Source: Daedaleopsis sinensis | Taxonomy: Eukaryota > Basidiomycota > Agaricomycetes > Polyporales > Polyporaceae | Length of the DNA stretch: 64,000 nucleotides | NCBI GenBank assembly: GCA_033807695.1 | Contig: CM066303.1 | Location: 2,914,001-2,978,000 of the forward strand | Reading direction: 5' to 3' | In this document: positions 31,194 through 41,850 of the stretch, in pieces | Layout: each line of letters opens with the position of its first letter | How positions within the stretch are numbered: position 1 is the stretch's first letter | The notes under the pieces: model-generated | The model's input: only the letters and a program-made list of their open reading frames with translations | Databases searched by the model: none | Told to the model about the DNA's origin: nothing | Made by a program: the position numbers and the translations under genes

Positions 31194-31876
31194 TCAATCG
31201 TCTTCGTCTTCGTCGTCGTCATCGACCTTGTCGCTGTCCTCCGCGTCCTCTTCCTCATCCGACTCCACGACCGTCTTCGTCTTCTTCACCGGCTTCGAGG
31301 GTGCGGGCGGCGGAGCGGCCTTCTTAGACTTGGACGAGCCCGAACTCGCAGGCTTTGCGCCGCCAGCCGACACGCCCTTCTTCGCAGAGCTCGCTGCTTT
31401 CTTCTTCTTCTTCGGCTTCTCGTCCTCGTCGTCATCGTCGTCCTCATCGTCGTCCTCCTTGTCGAACCCTTTAACCTTGGTGTAGTCGACCCGGATACCA
31501 CGCGTCCGGCGGCCGGTGATGATGTTAGAGCTGCTTATATGCGTGAGCTCGTCTGTCCGCCCCGCACTAAAGTCAGTCTACTGTGCACTCTCGTTGCTGG
31601 AGGGAGCGTGAGAGAAGCACGTACCTTTGTCGACCTCCTCGTCCGAGTTTACATCGCTGTCCTCGAAGTCGCTCTCCTCGTCGCGCTTCGCCCTTTAGAA
31701 CCACCCATATATGCGGTGTATTTTGAATTTTGGGGGGAGTTGACAGAGATTGGGAGCGCGCCACGTCGGGACTCGTTCGTGACCGTCATCCGCGCACATG
31801 AGGTAGAGCGACGTTACTTTTTACTCTTCTTCTTGTCCTTCTCGGGCTCTGCGTGACGCTTGCTGCGGGACGACAT
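31194..31876 (-). CDS. CHZ1-like histone H2A.Z chaperone
   Basis: Starts at 31876 (MSSRSKRHAEPEKDKKKSKK). A middle acidic exon (about 31680-31625, ESDFEDSDVNSDEEVD) follows, then a last exon with ISSSNIITGRRTRGIRVDY and a long acidic/lysine tail to the stop at 31194. The GRRTRGxxxDY core preceded by SNII and acidic residues is the CHZ motif that contacts H2A.Z-H2B dimers. Acidic flanks fit a nuclear histone chaperone. The overlapping + strand frames are shadows of the GAC/GAG repeats. It is divergent from the snoRNA host transcript. Confidence 0.65.
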
Positions 31877-32171
31877 AGTAAACGACTGGTGCGGCGAGAC
31901 TCGAGAGGAAGAGTGCTAAGGAAGACCGTAACTTTCAGCCTAAGCCCTGTGGGAGGTGTTGGTGGAACTTGGGCGCCTGGGCAGAAACTCCAGAGCGTGG
32001 GAAAGCTGCATCCTCTTGAAGCGCGTTGGAGAATTTTCTTCTCTCATCTGCACCACCACTACCATTACCAACTCGGCGTCGGTCGTCTTCATTATGCTGA
32101 ATTTTGCTAGCTTCCACGGGCCTGTGTCGTGAGGCTGTAACACCGAGTGGTGAGTACATTTTCATGACGGA

Positions 32172-32262
32172 TTTTGTGATGATTTCTTGCTGTGCACCAG
32201 TCGGATACTTCAGACGACAACTTACCCTGTTCCTCTTTAATACGCTTGAGGATCCTGATTCC
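32172..32262 (+). ncRNA. Intron-encoded box C/D snoRNA, copy 1
   Basis: C box GTGATGA at 32176-32182 and D box CTGA at 32255-32258, within an intron and about 20-25 nt from its 5' splice site. It shares about 70 matching bases with copy 2. The conserved block ATACGCTTGAGGA upstream of the D box is the candidate methylation guide; its rRNA target was not identified. Confidence 0.72.
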
Positions 32263-32407
32263 ATCTCATATCGTCTGGCTCTTAGATGTATGCTGACCAT
32301 CACGTCTCCAGGAAACTTTGAAGTTCGTCCTGGCTTCGCCGTGGACACACCGTGCTGGGTTCGTGGATCGCATCTATCCTTAGTGGTGAGTGAAGTTTTC
32401 AATCAGT

Positions 32408-32497
32408 TTTTGTGATGAACTTTTGCTGTGCACCAGTCGGATCCTTCAGACGACAACTTACCCTGGTCTTCTATATACGCTTGAGGACCCTGATCTC
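32408..32497 (+). ncRNA. Intron-encoded box C/D snoRNA, copy 2
   Basis: C box GTGATGA at 32412-32418 and D box CTGA at 32490-32493. The core TGCTGTGCACCAGTCGGAT and the pre-D-box TACGCTTGAGGA are kept from copy 1, while the intron sequences around them differ, as expected if only the RNA is under selection. Confidence 0.72.
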
Positions 32498-32976
32498 CCT
32501 TCGTCCAATCAATGTGTACAATCCTGTACTGACGTCTTCGTTTTCAGATCATACTTGCACACTTTCAGCTGGCTACGAAAACCAGGCAAGGATGTTCTGT
32601 CCAGGGTAATCGTGGTAAGTTTTCTGTCATGATCCTCCTGTATGGACTACGGGATGGAATCTGAGCGCGGTTATAAGAACGTACGTTATACCACAAATAT
32701 TGCATATGAATGAGCTTCGCCACCTATCCTTGATGCTGTTGGTCGTTGAGATGTCGACTGGTCTCCCCATGCTCAGTGCGTTCTCGCTGTGGGACAGGAA
32801 CATTTGCGGTTCAAACAAGGCTCAAGTCTCGTTCACCCTCAGCAATAGTACATGCATATATATGTACTACAGATTTTGCACGGACGCCTCGGCCAACTCG
32901 TCGATTGTTCCGTGGTTTCAAGCCACGAGCTTCGACCTCCTTGTCTTCGTCGCCGCCATCCTCAATACACGGAAGC

Positions 32977-34887
32977 TCAGCTGGCCCAATGGGACTGCGG
33001 ATCTAGTCCCCAGTCCTCCAGCCACTGCTCAAACAACCCTGCGATCTTCTGGTGTCCGGGTACATTCGGGTGTATGTTGCTGCGCGCGGGCGAACATCCG
33101 CTCCAATCAGGCTCTCTAGGAAGTGATCATGATGGTCGGGCAACTCACTCAGGGAAGACATCGTCCCATGTAACCCAACCCGTAGTGTTCACGAGGAAGG
33201 TTGCGCGGTCCCCGACGAGGTGTCTGTAGCAGTGTCGCGATTGCGAGACGAGCACATATGAGAGCGTTCAGCCCGAGACAGCTCTAGAGCGGCGGCGCGG
33301 AGGTGGAAACGCACCGCTGGTTGACAAGCCGTTCGTACTGTCCGTCGTAGTAGTAGTTAACTGTACCGTCAGCGTTCGGCCAGCCCCACTACCAGACGCA
33401 AATAAGCGCGTATACGCAGCGCAGCGGTAGGGACGCATGCATACCGGAGTAAAGATGAAGAACGGCTGAACAGGGTACAACCCTCGGAGGCGGGTGAGGA
33501 ACGTGTTGTAGGTCTGTGAGAGTGACAATGACCGCGACATATGGTATGAACACGAGGGGCATGCACGGGGCGGATGTTGCGCACCTCCACAAAGTCATCC
33601 GCCGTCACGTTCTGCGACGCGTCGTTTGCACTGCAGACGCGCAGCGGCGACTTCAGCACTTGCGCATGGAATGATAGCACGATGGTGCGGCATCAAATCA
33701 GCCTACCCGATGTGGACCACGACGTGCGTCGGTGCGGGGCGGTCACGCAGGAAGTTCCACGGCGTTGTGTAGTTGTGGTCAGCGGTGTAGTAGTACCCTG
33801 TGTCTTCGGTCTAGCAAGCGCGATTTCGGCCTCAGCGTCCCTGGGTATGGCGAAGCGAGGTACCCACGCACTCGGAAGAACTGGAAGGACACTCCGTGCT
33901 GGTTGCCGTACGAGACGATGTCCTGGTGCCACCATCGACGCGTCAGCAAGTTCAGACGACCCTAGTAAAGATACAACGGTGAACGGGCTTGCCTTGAGAG
34001 TCGCTCCAGGCTGCGCGTTGACGTTGTGCTCCGCCTTGAAGTGCTCCCCGACCAGGAATGGCCAGGCCTGGTCGACGCCTTGGGGGAGGTACTGGCCCTG
34101 GATTGGGGTTCCCGACCCCCAAGCCCGGCAGAGTCAGCCATGAGGTCGGCACGAGTGTGCATAAGCAAAGGAACCAGGGCGTACCGCGGAGAGCGAGTCA
34201 CCGATGAACTGAAAGGCGAGCTTTGAGGCCTTGTACGGAAGGAGCTGGGCGCCCTGCCATATCACAATTCGAAGAGTGAGCTCATCGGTGTGTAGTTAGG
34301 GCGCGGTGACGCTAAAGGCGGCTGCACACACCTTATTCAGGACGATCGTCTCGAGATTGATGCGGTTGTTCTGCCAACCCTCGACATTTACGCGCACGAC
34401 CGTAGTCGCCCGAGTGTCCAGCTCGCTAGTATTGCTGCTCAGCGGGATGGCGTTCGATCCCTCCGTGACGTTCAATGTGAAGAAGGGCGCGCCACGGACG
34501 CAGACGGCGCGGTGGTGTGCGGCCCCAGGTTGAGTGTCAGGGAAGTGAGGCCCTCGACGTGCAGCTTGAAGCCCGAGCCAGCCCTGGAAGCAGAAGCAGA
34601 AGGGCGTGCGATGCGGAGTTAGCGCACGATCGGCGGTGTTCTGTGGTTTGGGACGGAGTGGAACGTGATCTGAGGCTGGCGGGGAGGATGGAAGTGTCAA
34701 GGGGGAATGCTTACCACCATGTTCCGGGCGACGCGTCCCAGCGACCGTGGAAGTGGATGAGAGGGTGTGTGTTTTGAATGACGACACTATGGGTCTCTGA
34801 TTCTGCAGCGGAAGCGGCCGCTGAGGAAGGGACCGCCGATGCGCCAGTCACGCAGAGCAGGGAAAGCGCGAGAAGTGGCACACGCAT
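32977..34887 (-). CDS. Secreted SGNH-type esterase (CE2-like, GDSL family)
   Basis: Starts at 34887 with a signal peptide (MRVPLLALSLLCVTGASA). An N-terminal beta-rich domain (HPLIHFHGRWDASPGTWW, then GFKLHVEGLTSL) precedes the SGNH hydrolase. The hydrolase shows the nucleophile block FIGDSLSA (about 34220), the block III HIGANDAS (about 33620) and the catalytic block IHPNVPGHQKIAGLFEQW in the last exon, stop at 32977-32979. At least six exons. This two-domain layout is that of fungal CE2-like acetyl esterases acting on plant cell-wall polysaccharides; the substrate is inferred. The GDS, G-N-D and H residues of the SGNH signature are all present, so it is probably active. Confidence 0.82.
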
Positions 34888-36794
34888 GGTGTCTGCGGAA
34901 GTTCAATTCGGTGAGACGTCGAGGCTTTCGCGCAGGCGGGAGCATCGACGTCCCGCCGCAATTTATATACCCATCCCCGACCCAGCAGTCGTGGATGGTG
35001 GTCGTGACCACTGGCTAGTGTTCGGTTATGATGTTACAATATCGCAGGAGCCTCATGACGAGCATCCCCGAGATTCTCCCGCAGCACATCCGCCTCCGCC
35101 CCGCGGTCCGCGACGAGGAAGAGCTCGAAGCTTGTGACATGCTCTGGCGGCGTTGATGCGCACCGAAGCGGGACGCGAGCTCGATGCGGACTCGGACGCT
35201 CCGGAATCCGAAATCGCGCGTCCGAAGCCCAAGCTCCTCGTTCCATAACGACTTGGAAGTTGAAATTTGTTGGCCATGACGTCTGATCCGTGCACGGAAC
35301 CTTGCGACGTCAGAGACTTCTTCGCATGTATTTCTAGATGATGGTGACTGGTAGGGATCAACAGCCTGTCAGATACGCTATGCGTCGAGCTCGAGGAGTT
35401 TGCGAACCCGAGGGATCGCCCGACAGCGGAGACTCACCATTAGGTCCAGAACGTACGTGCGGCCCCGTACCGCCACGGAGTGTTGCTGTCTGTCTACGCT
35501 TCAGTCGCCGCTCCGAGTCGGAGCGGGCGAATCGCGCAACCAGGGGGCAACCATTAATATTGATTGAGGAAGCACGCACGAGTCGAAATTTTATGCGACA
35601 AGAGTGAGAGCGCAGGACAAGCATGCGAATAACGAGAATTGGGGGCGCGGTCCACATCATTACGACTCCGGGAGTGTGCATATGTGCATGTAGATGTCAA
35701 TCCTAGAAGCTGCCCGCACCAGCATCGTTCTGGTCCTTGACGTGCTTTACTTGTGCCTGTCTGTCAGTGTGAGCTTTAAGAATTTGTCAATACCGTACGT
35801 TACGGTATCCTGAGCGTCGGCGCTGACGATATATCGATTATTGGCGTCGTGTGCTGTTCCAGAGCGGCTGCAAACTGGCGCAGACGACAATCATATGCAT
35901 AGAGTGTCGACGGACGCGAGGGATTCACGCCAATCCCAATCGATGGACGACCACACTAGCAGCAAATCCCAGCCGCCCTGGCGCTCCATTTGTCGGGGGA
36001 CACGGGGTTCGAGGAAGTCGGGGGTTAGAGAAGCGCCTTCAGCGATAAATTGAGAGAGAACAACGTTCCGTGCCTGGAGCGTGTGACCATCGGCGCGCGG
36101 ACCGTGGTGAGTACCAGCGAGGGCCGAAGCTGAAAGCATGCAGTACTGATCATGGAGGATGTGCAGAATGTAGCGCACTCACAGCTTTGGGGTCGAGCGG
36201 TCGAGCGGGGCCTGCGTGTGTACGCTGTGTGCAGAGTGGAAACTTGAAGCTTGAACCACGTTGAGCTGTCGTGGCCGGGTCACTGATTGACTGTCTGAGA
36301 ATGAAGCAATACGTCAGACGAGTGTACCAAGGGGTACCGGAGCCTACGATCACTGCGGGGGAGACGCGTTACGTGCGCCGGCAGAACAGTTATAGTCCCC
36401 TCTAGCCGCCACGGGAAGGGAGGCGCGTACGACTCGGGAGGGGGGACGAGACAAGGAGGACAACACCCGCCAGCATCGATATTGGTTGCGGTGCCGGCAC
36501 ATGCAGCAGTCCGTCTCAACGTGTCCGGGAAGTGTTTGGAAGTTGGAGCGTGACTGGGATGTTCCAGCGCTGATGCTGCTCAGTCGTCTTCCGGTGCTGC
36601 GGTCGTACGACCAGACGATCTGACACAAAGGCGTAAATGTAGCAGAGATACATGTGCAGGACATTACCACGGAATACAACTACAGCATACAAAGCCCAGC
36701 CGCTACGCTCGTCTGCATCCCGACGGGACCGATATGGCAGTGCGTCGACGCGTCTATTTGTTTTCGTTTTTGGTGGGGCATGCGCAGGCAACGG
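34888..36794. other. Intergenic region
   Basis: Upstream of the SGNH esterase and downstream of the La gene. Only short frames without recognisable motifs or a consistent exon chain. Confidence 0.5.
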
Positions 36795-38851
36795 CTATGA
36801 GTCCGCGGCGGCTTCCGTTTTCGTCTTCTTCGACGCCGACTGGATGACGGGGATGGCCTGGCCGCGGATGCCCATGTTGGGCCCGCCGTCCGGCTCGACC
36901 GCACGCTTGCGCTTGGTGCCCGCCTGGTCGCCCGCCTCGCCGTCGGCCGCCGCCGTCTTCTCGGCGTTGCGGTCCCCGCCACTGCCGCCGTGTCTCGCGC
37001 CTCCGCGGCCGCCGCCACGGCCGCCCCGTCCGCCACGCCCCCCGCGCCCACCACGGCCACCACGGCCACCCCTGCCCCCGCGAGAGCCGTGCTCCCGGTT
37101 GTGAGCGAACGAGAGGGCGCGCTTCGCGGCCGAGGTTGCGCGCTCGAGCTGGAACGCGCGCTCTTCCTCCTCTGTGGGGGTGAAACGCGTGGGGGGCGGT
37201 GTCAGTGCCATGCCAGTGTCAGCGTGCACACATGGACGGCGTGGAGCGATCACGAGAAGTGAGGGGGGAAGACGCAAATCAGAACGGATAGAAGGGCAGC
37301 GAAGGGAGGACAGGACTGACCGTCTGGCACGCGCCATGTCACCTCCTTCCCACTGAGGGTCTTGAGGTTCTGCCGGACGTACTCGATGTCATCCTCTGAC
37401 AGGACCTTATCGAAGCCGACGAGGCCCCCCGTCTCGCCCTTTGTGAACTTCACGAACGGCGCGCGCGAAAAGCGCTCCTTGAGCGTACCCTGCACGATTA
37501 TGATCAAAAGATGAGGCTAGAGGAGACGTGGAGTATACGGCAGACGGACCTTGATCTCGTCAAAGCTGACGTCCTCGCCCACGCCCTCGAAACGCAGAGA
37601 TGCCCCCTTTACGCTGGGCATGTCCTCCGGCTTGACACTGCCGCCGTCCTCGTCGTGAACGAGTATCTTGGAGCCGAGGAAGTCGAGGAAGACCTCGGGT
37701 TTGGGCTTATCCTTGTCCTGCTCGCGACCCTTGCCCTTCTTGTCCTTCTCTGCCATCTCGGCGAATGCATTGAAGCCCTTACGCCCCGTGCCGGCCATGT
37801 TCTGCCGTCGCAGATCGGCGGCCTTCCCGGTGAGGCCCTTCTCTTTGATCTTCATGTCGCAGTACGCCTCCCTTCGTGGGCGAGATCAGCGATGCGCGTG
37901 TGCGGGGTCTCGCCGAATGCAACCTACTTTGACATTATCAGCAGCTCCTCGCCGTCCCAGGTAGGCTTGGGGTCCGCATTGAGAAAGGCGTCCACAGACT
38001 TGAAATCCGCGAATTCGGCGAAGACAGAGCCCTGGCACGCCGTCGACGGTCAACGGTCAGTCAGTCCGAGAGGTCGCCGAGGGCACACGAACGCGCACCT
38101 TGAACTCCTTCGTGCCGTCTATCCTCCGCATCCGCACCGCGTTCGTCTTGCCATACTTGTTGAAGAACTCCTCGAGCTTCTTCTGCAGCTCGGGCTCCTC
38201 CTTCCCGAACCCTTTCTGCCGGCCCGTGCACGCATGAGCCCCCCTCATGCAGCACCGGACAACACAGGCAAACGGGATAGGACGGGGCAGGATTAGGGGA
38301 GACAGCACGCACCGCGTATACACTGCGCTCGAACTGGCCCTTGGGCGGCTGCACCTCCGTCCGCCGCCGGATGTTCTCGCCCGCCTCGTCTACCTCGAGC
38401 TCCTCGCTCGTCCGGAGCGCGGCGACGAGCCATTCACGGCCCAGCGGCTGGAACTCGCGCATGCGCTTGAACGACGAAACAGTTTGCACTGGCACCCAGT
38501 GCTCCGCGTTCGCGGTGTGCAGCGTCCACATGAACCTGTGCATGCGCGCACGATGTTACAATTTGCACCGTCAGAGTCTCGCCGGGTGTCTGTCTCCAAT
38601 GCGCGGGGGATGGTGATACGCACTTGTCGAATGGGAGGTTCGAGTCCGCAAAGTAGAACTCGACTGTAACGGACAACTTAGCTCCCCAAACCGCGGGCTT
38701 TTACGGACATGCGAGACGGCGTACTTTGGCGAACGGCTCGCTGTGTCTGAGTTTCGCTGTCCTCGACGGTTCCGTCAGTCTCCTCGACCATTTTTTGGTC
38801 TTCTTCTGGCTTCACTTCTTGCTTTACTTCTTCTTGTTTTACTTCGGACAT
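36795..38851 (-). CDS. La protein homologue (RNA-binding, Pol III transcript chaperone)
   Basis: Starts at 38851 with an acidic N-terminus (MSEVKQEEVKQEVKPEED). Splicing to the next exon gives the La motif RQIEFYFADSNLPFDK, followed by EHWVPVQTVSSFKRMREF. RRM1 follows (SVYAKGFGKEEPELQKKLEEF...FAEFADFKSVDAFL), then a linker (KGLTGKAADLRRQNMAG) and a C-terminal RRM-like domain (EVFLDFLGSKILVHDEDGG ... FVKFTKGETGGLVGFDKVL). The C-terminus has about nine GRG/RGG repeats (37085-37000) and a KRKR nuclear signal. La binds the 3' UUU ends of Pol III transcripts such as U6 and pre-tRNA in the nucleus. Five or six exons, boundaries approximate. Confidence 0.9.
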
Positions 38852-41850
38852 TTTGTGAAACAGGATGTGGAGAGGGGGAGGAGTGAGGAGGTCGTAAAAG
38901 TGGTGGAAAAAGTCACCAAGACTCAGAGCGACGAGTGATCGGGACTGGCGCCCGATCTAATCTTATCTTTGTTCGATTCACGCCTCGATTATGATCTGTG
39001 GGGTACACGTCTCTGACGACTACCACCACCAGCAATGATACTCTACGCCAGCCAGACCGCTATATGCGCATTGCGAGTGCATACGCCGGACGTACGTGGA
39101 CCTCCTCTCTAGATCCTCATCACCAATCTAATCAATAACAAAAGAAGCGACCGCCGGTGGTAAGGGCTTTCAAGATTTGCTCCTTCTTAACATCTCTGAC
39201 CACGATGGCGAGTCGGTTTCTGTTGTCTCGCCGAATAATCTTTTAATAAACCTTTACGACATGGCCGCTCGTTCTCTCTTAGATTCGACAAGTACTTCAC
39301 CGCCGTAAATCAATCTGTCAGGTCGACTCGTCAGGGGAAGCCGTACCTTTCGCAAATCTATTCTGGCAGTGCCCAGAGATACCGGTAGCAGTCTCCTGAT
39401 ATACCCCGCACACCAGAGACGGCCGCCACTGGCAGCTGGGAGGCGAGCGCCCCAACCGCACGAGTTAACCATATGCAATAGGCCTCGGCAGGACGACATT
39501 CAGCGCAGCGCACTCCTGCCGCTCAATCGTCGCGCGATCCACGCAAAATGACGACCCTACAGCCTCCGAGCCAACCTAGTGAGTGCCTCTCAGCCGCTGG
39601 GCTGGGCACGGATGAACAAGAACGAGAGAACACGATGGCACGCAAGGGGCGTCCAGTTCAGGGCCCTCGTCTCCGCCCGTAATTGCGTCCGCAGGCTTCC
39701 CGCCCCGACCCTTCTCCGACTGAACGGGGGAATATCCCCTTGAAGCGTCGCCCACGCCCGTCCGCGGCTGTCAGCCAACTCAGCTCAGTCTCCGATTCAC
39801 AACGGAGAAGCCACACACGCGCGGTCCGGGAATCTGCAGTGCATTGCGCACCCGCGCGCACAATCACATACAGTGCTCCGGAGGCAGGGCGCGCACGCAC
39901 CAGCGGCGCTTGCTGTGCCCGCACCCGCGCCCCTCCGCCACGTTTGCCGTCGGGCGGAGCTGCAATGCCCATTCAAGTATACCGATGCGCAAACTAGGCC
40001 ACACGCGGCTCACGAGTGGCCACGCAGGGCGCATACACCCACCCACAAGTGCAATTTCGTCCGGTGCCGCGATGCGCATCGGGGGTTCGCTGGAAAGAGC
40101 CCGGCAAGCCGTATCTCCGTTGCGCTACGCGTCACATACCGTCACGGCGGCGCTTATGCCTGAGGTGCGTGCCCAATTCGCGCCTTTTGTCCCTTGTTCA
40201 GTAAATGGCGAACGGGTGACCCCCGTGGCCGCATGCGCGTCCTGTATGACTTTAAGCACTCATTTTGCTGCTGGTTGATCCGTTCGCTGAGGCTCTCTGC
40301 CTCTGCGCACGGATTAGCGGGCATGTGCAGGCTGTGCTGTCGCGCGACCGCGTCTCGATGATAGCATTTCCTGCCGGCGGCGACGATCGCCTGGAGTCAT
40401 CCAGGGCTCACGCAGCCGCAGCTGTGCTCGCTCGCTCACCAATTGAGCGCTATCAGTGTTGCGTCGCGCCAGTTCATTTCGTTCCTCGCGAGCTGAATGC
40501 ACGTATCGCACGGGCTCGCCCGCCTCCCCTTGCACTCGTCACACGCAGGCACGCGCAAGCGTCCTTCCATCTTCTCGGGGAACAGAGAACGACTACGCAG
40601 ATGGCAGAACCCAGGGGCACTTGCAGCTGGGAGCGCTCGGGCCCGGGCACCCCCAGCTCGTCAGGAAGGCACGCTGGGGGTCGTGGGTGTGCCCTGGCCA
40701 CCATATTACCTTACGCTCCGACCCATCCCCGCGCGGTAGCGCATGCGAGGGGAGAGTGAATGTGCCCCTGCTCGCTCGGTCTGACGCATGACTTCGTGTG
40801 GGGCTCGTTTCCCAGTGTCGTCTTCTGCCGCGAGCTGGGGCGGGGCCGCCCGTTGTGTATCCAGACCGCACGCTCTTCCGCAATAGAGGGCGCGCGTCCA
40901 TGAAAGGTGCCGGCGCTGGATGCTGCAGTGCGTTCACGCTTGGGCCCGAGTCGGAGACGCGCTTGGGCCAGGCGTGAGGTCTTGAGGTACTACCGCCGCA
41001 CCCCCGACTTCTTTGCGCGGCTTATCTAGATGAATATTCCGATCGATTAACGACGCCGATCGAGCAGGCGCTGGGGCGAACTCTCTCCGCGAGACGAACG
41101 GACTCGAGTGCTCGCTCTCCGTCCATTCGGGAGCGCATACGTGATGATCGGCGACAGACGGATGTGGCCCTTGTGCTTGCGGCTCTTCGAGCCTGGTTCG
41201 TGCACTCGTGCGAGAGCCTTGGCATGTCCGAACTTACGATTGAATCTCTCACACTCTAGGATGGGATGGCACGACACGGAGGAGGTTTGATTGCCGCCAG
41301 TGGTGATAAACAAGCTCTTACGGCAGGAGGAGTTGGCCATGACCTCGACGTCGTACGGGACGTTCGCTGTGGGGAGTATGTGTGCAAGATACCGGGTGGG
41401 CGGAAGGACTTTAGTCAAGGAAGCTTCAACATGTGGTCCATGACGGGCGCCCAGGACGACGGGGGCGTCTAGGAGGCCCGCACAAACGTCGATTCGAGAA
41501 GACGTGGTCGGGCATTCGGTGGATGGAGCGCTGTGGAGGAAGAGACCAGAGGAGAAGATCTCCGCTCGCCTGTCCGAGGAGGCCTATTTGCGGCGCAGGC
41601 CTGGGGACACTCGCCGACGGCCGGTCACGTCGAGGCTGGAGACTGCCGATTGCAGCCCGCGGCTGCCTATTGCGGACAACGCATGCGGCGTGCGAGCTTC
41701 GATCGGCCGCGCGGGAAGATGTTCGAGTTCTCTGCCGGCAAGTTCGCGCTGAGCGAAGGCCTCCCATATTTATGACGACTCGCCCGTCGGTTCAGCATCC
41801 GCCGCCCCCGTTCAGTCTCCGCATCATCCACTCACGCGCGGCCCCCCGCC
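38852..41850. other. Intergenic region
   Basis: About 3 kb between the divergent La and transcription-factor genes. Many overlapping short frames exist on both strands but none shows a motif or exon structure. It probably holds the long promoter of the transcription factor. Confidence 0.5.

Larger units (their letters stand above)
32100..32700 (+). ncRNA. Non-coding snoRNA host transcript
   Basis: Three intron starts are visible. Intron 1 runs 32150-32311 and intron 2 32386-32547, both GTGAGT to CAG and each holding a box C/D snoRNA; intron 3 begins GTAAGT at 32615. The short exons (74 and 67 nt) share no conserved open frame, which is typical of a snoRNA host gene. It starts close to and divergent from the CHZ1-like gene, so a shared promoter is likely. 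Its ends are approximate. Intron 3 may hold a third small RNA (CATGATC at 32628 and CTGA at 32661), but the C box is weak. Confidence 0.6.

Noticed and set aside
31123..31856. + strand frames over the CHZ1-like gene
   Set aside because: Ser/Val/Phe-rich shadows of GAC/GAG/AAG codons on the minus strand.
36680..37262. Frames rich in Ala/Arg/Pro opposite the La C-terminus
   Set aside because: Shadows of the RGG repeat of the La protein.
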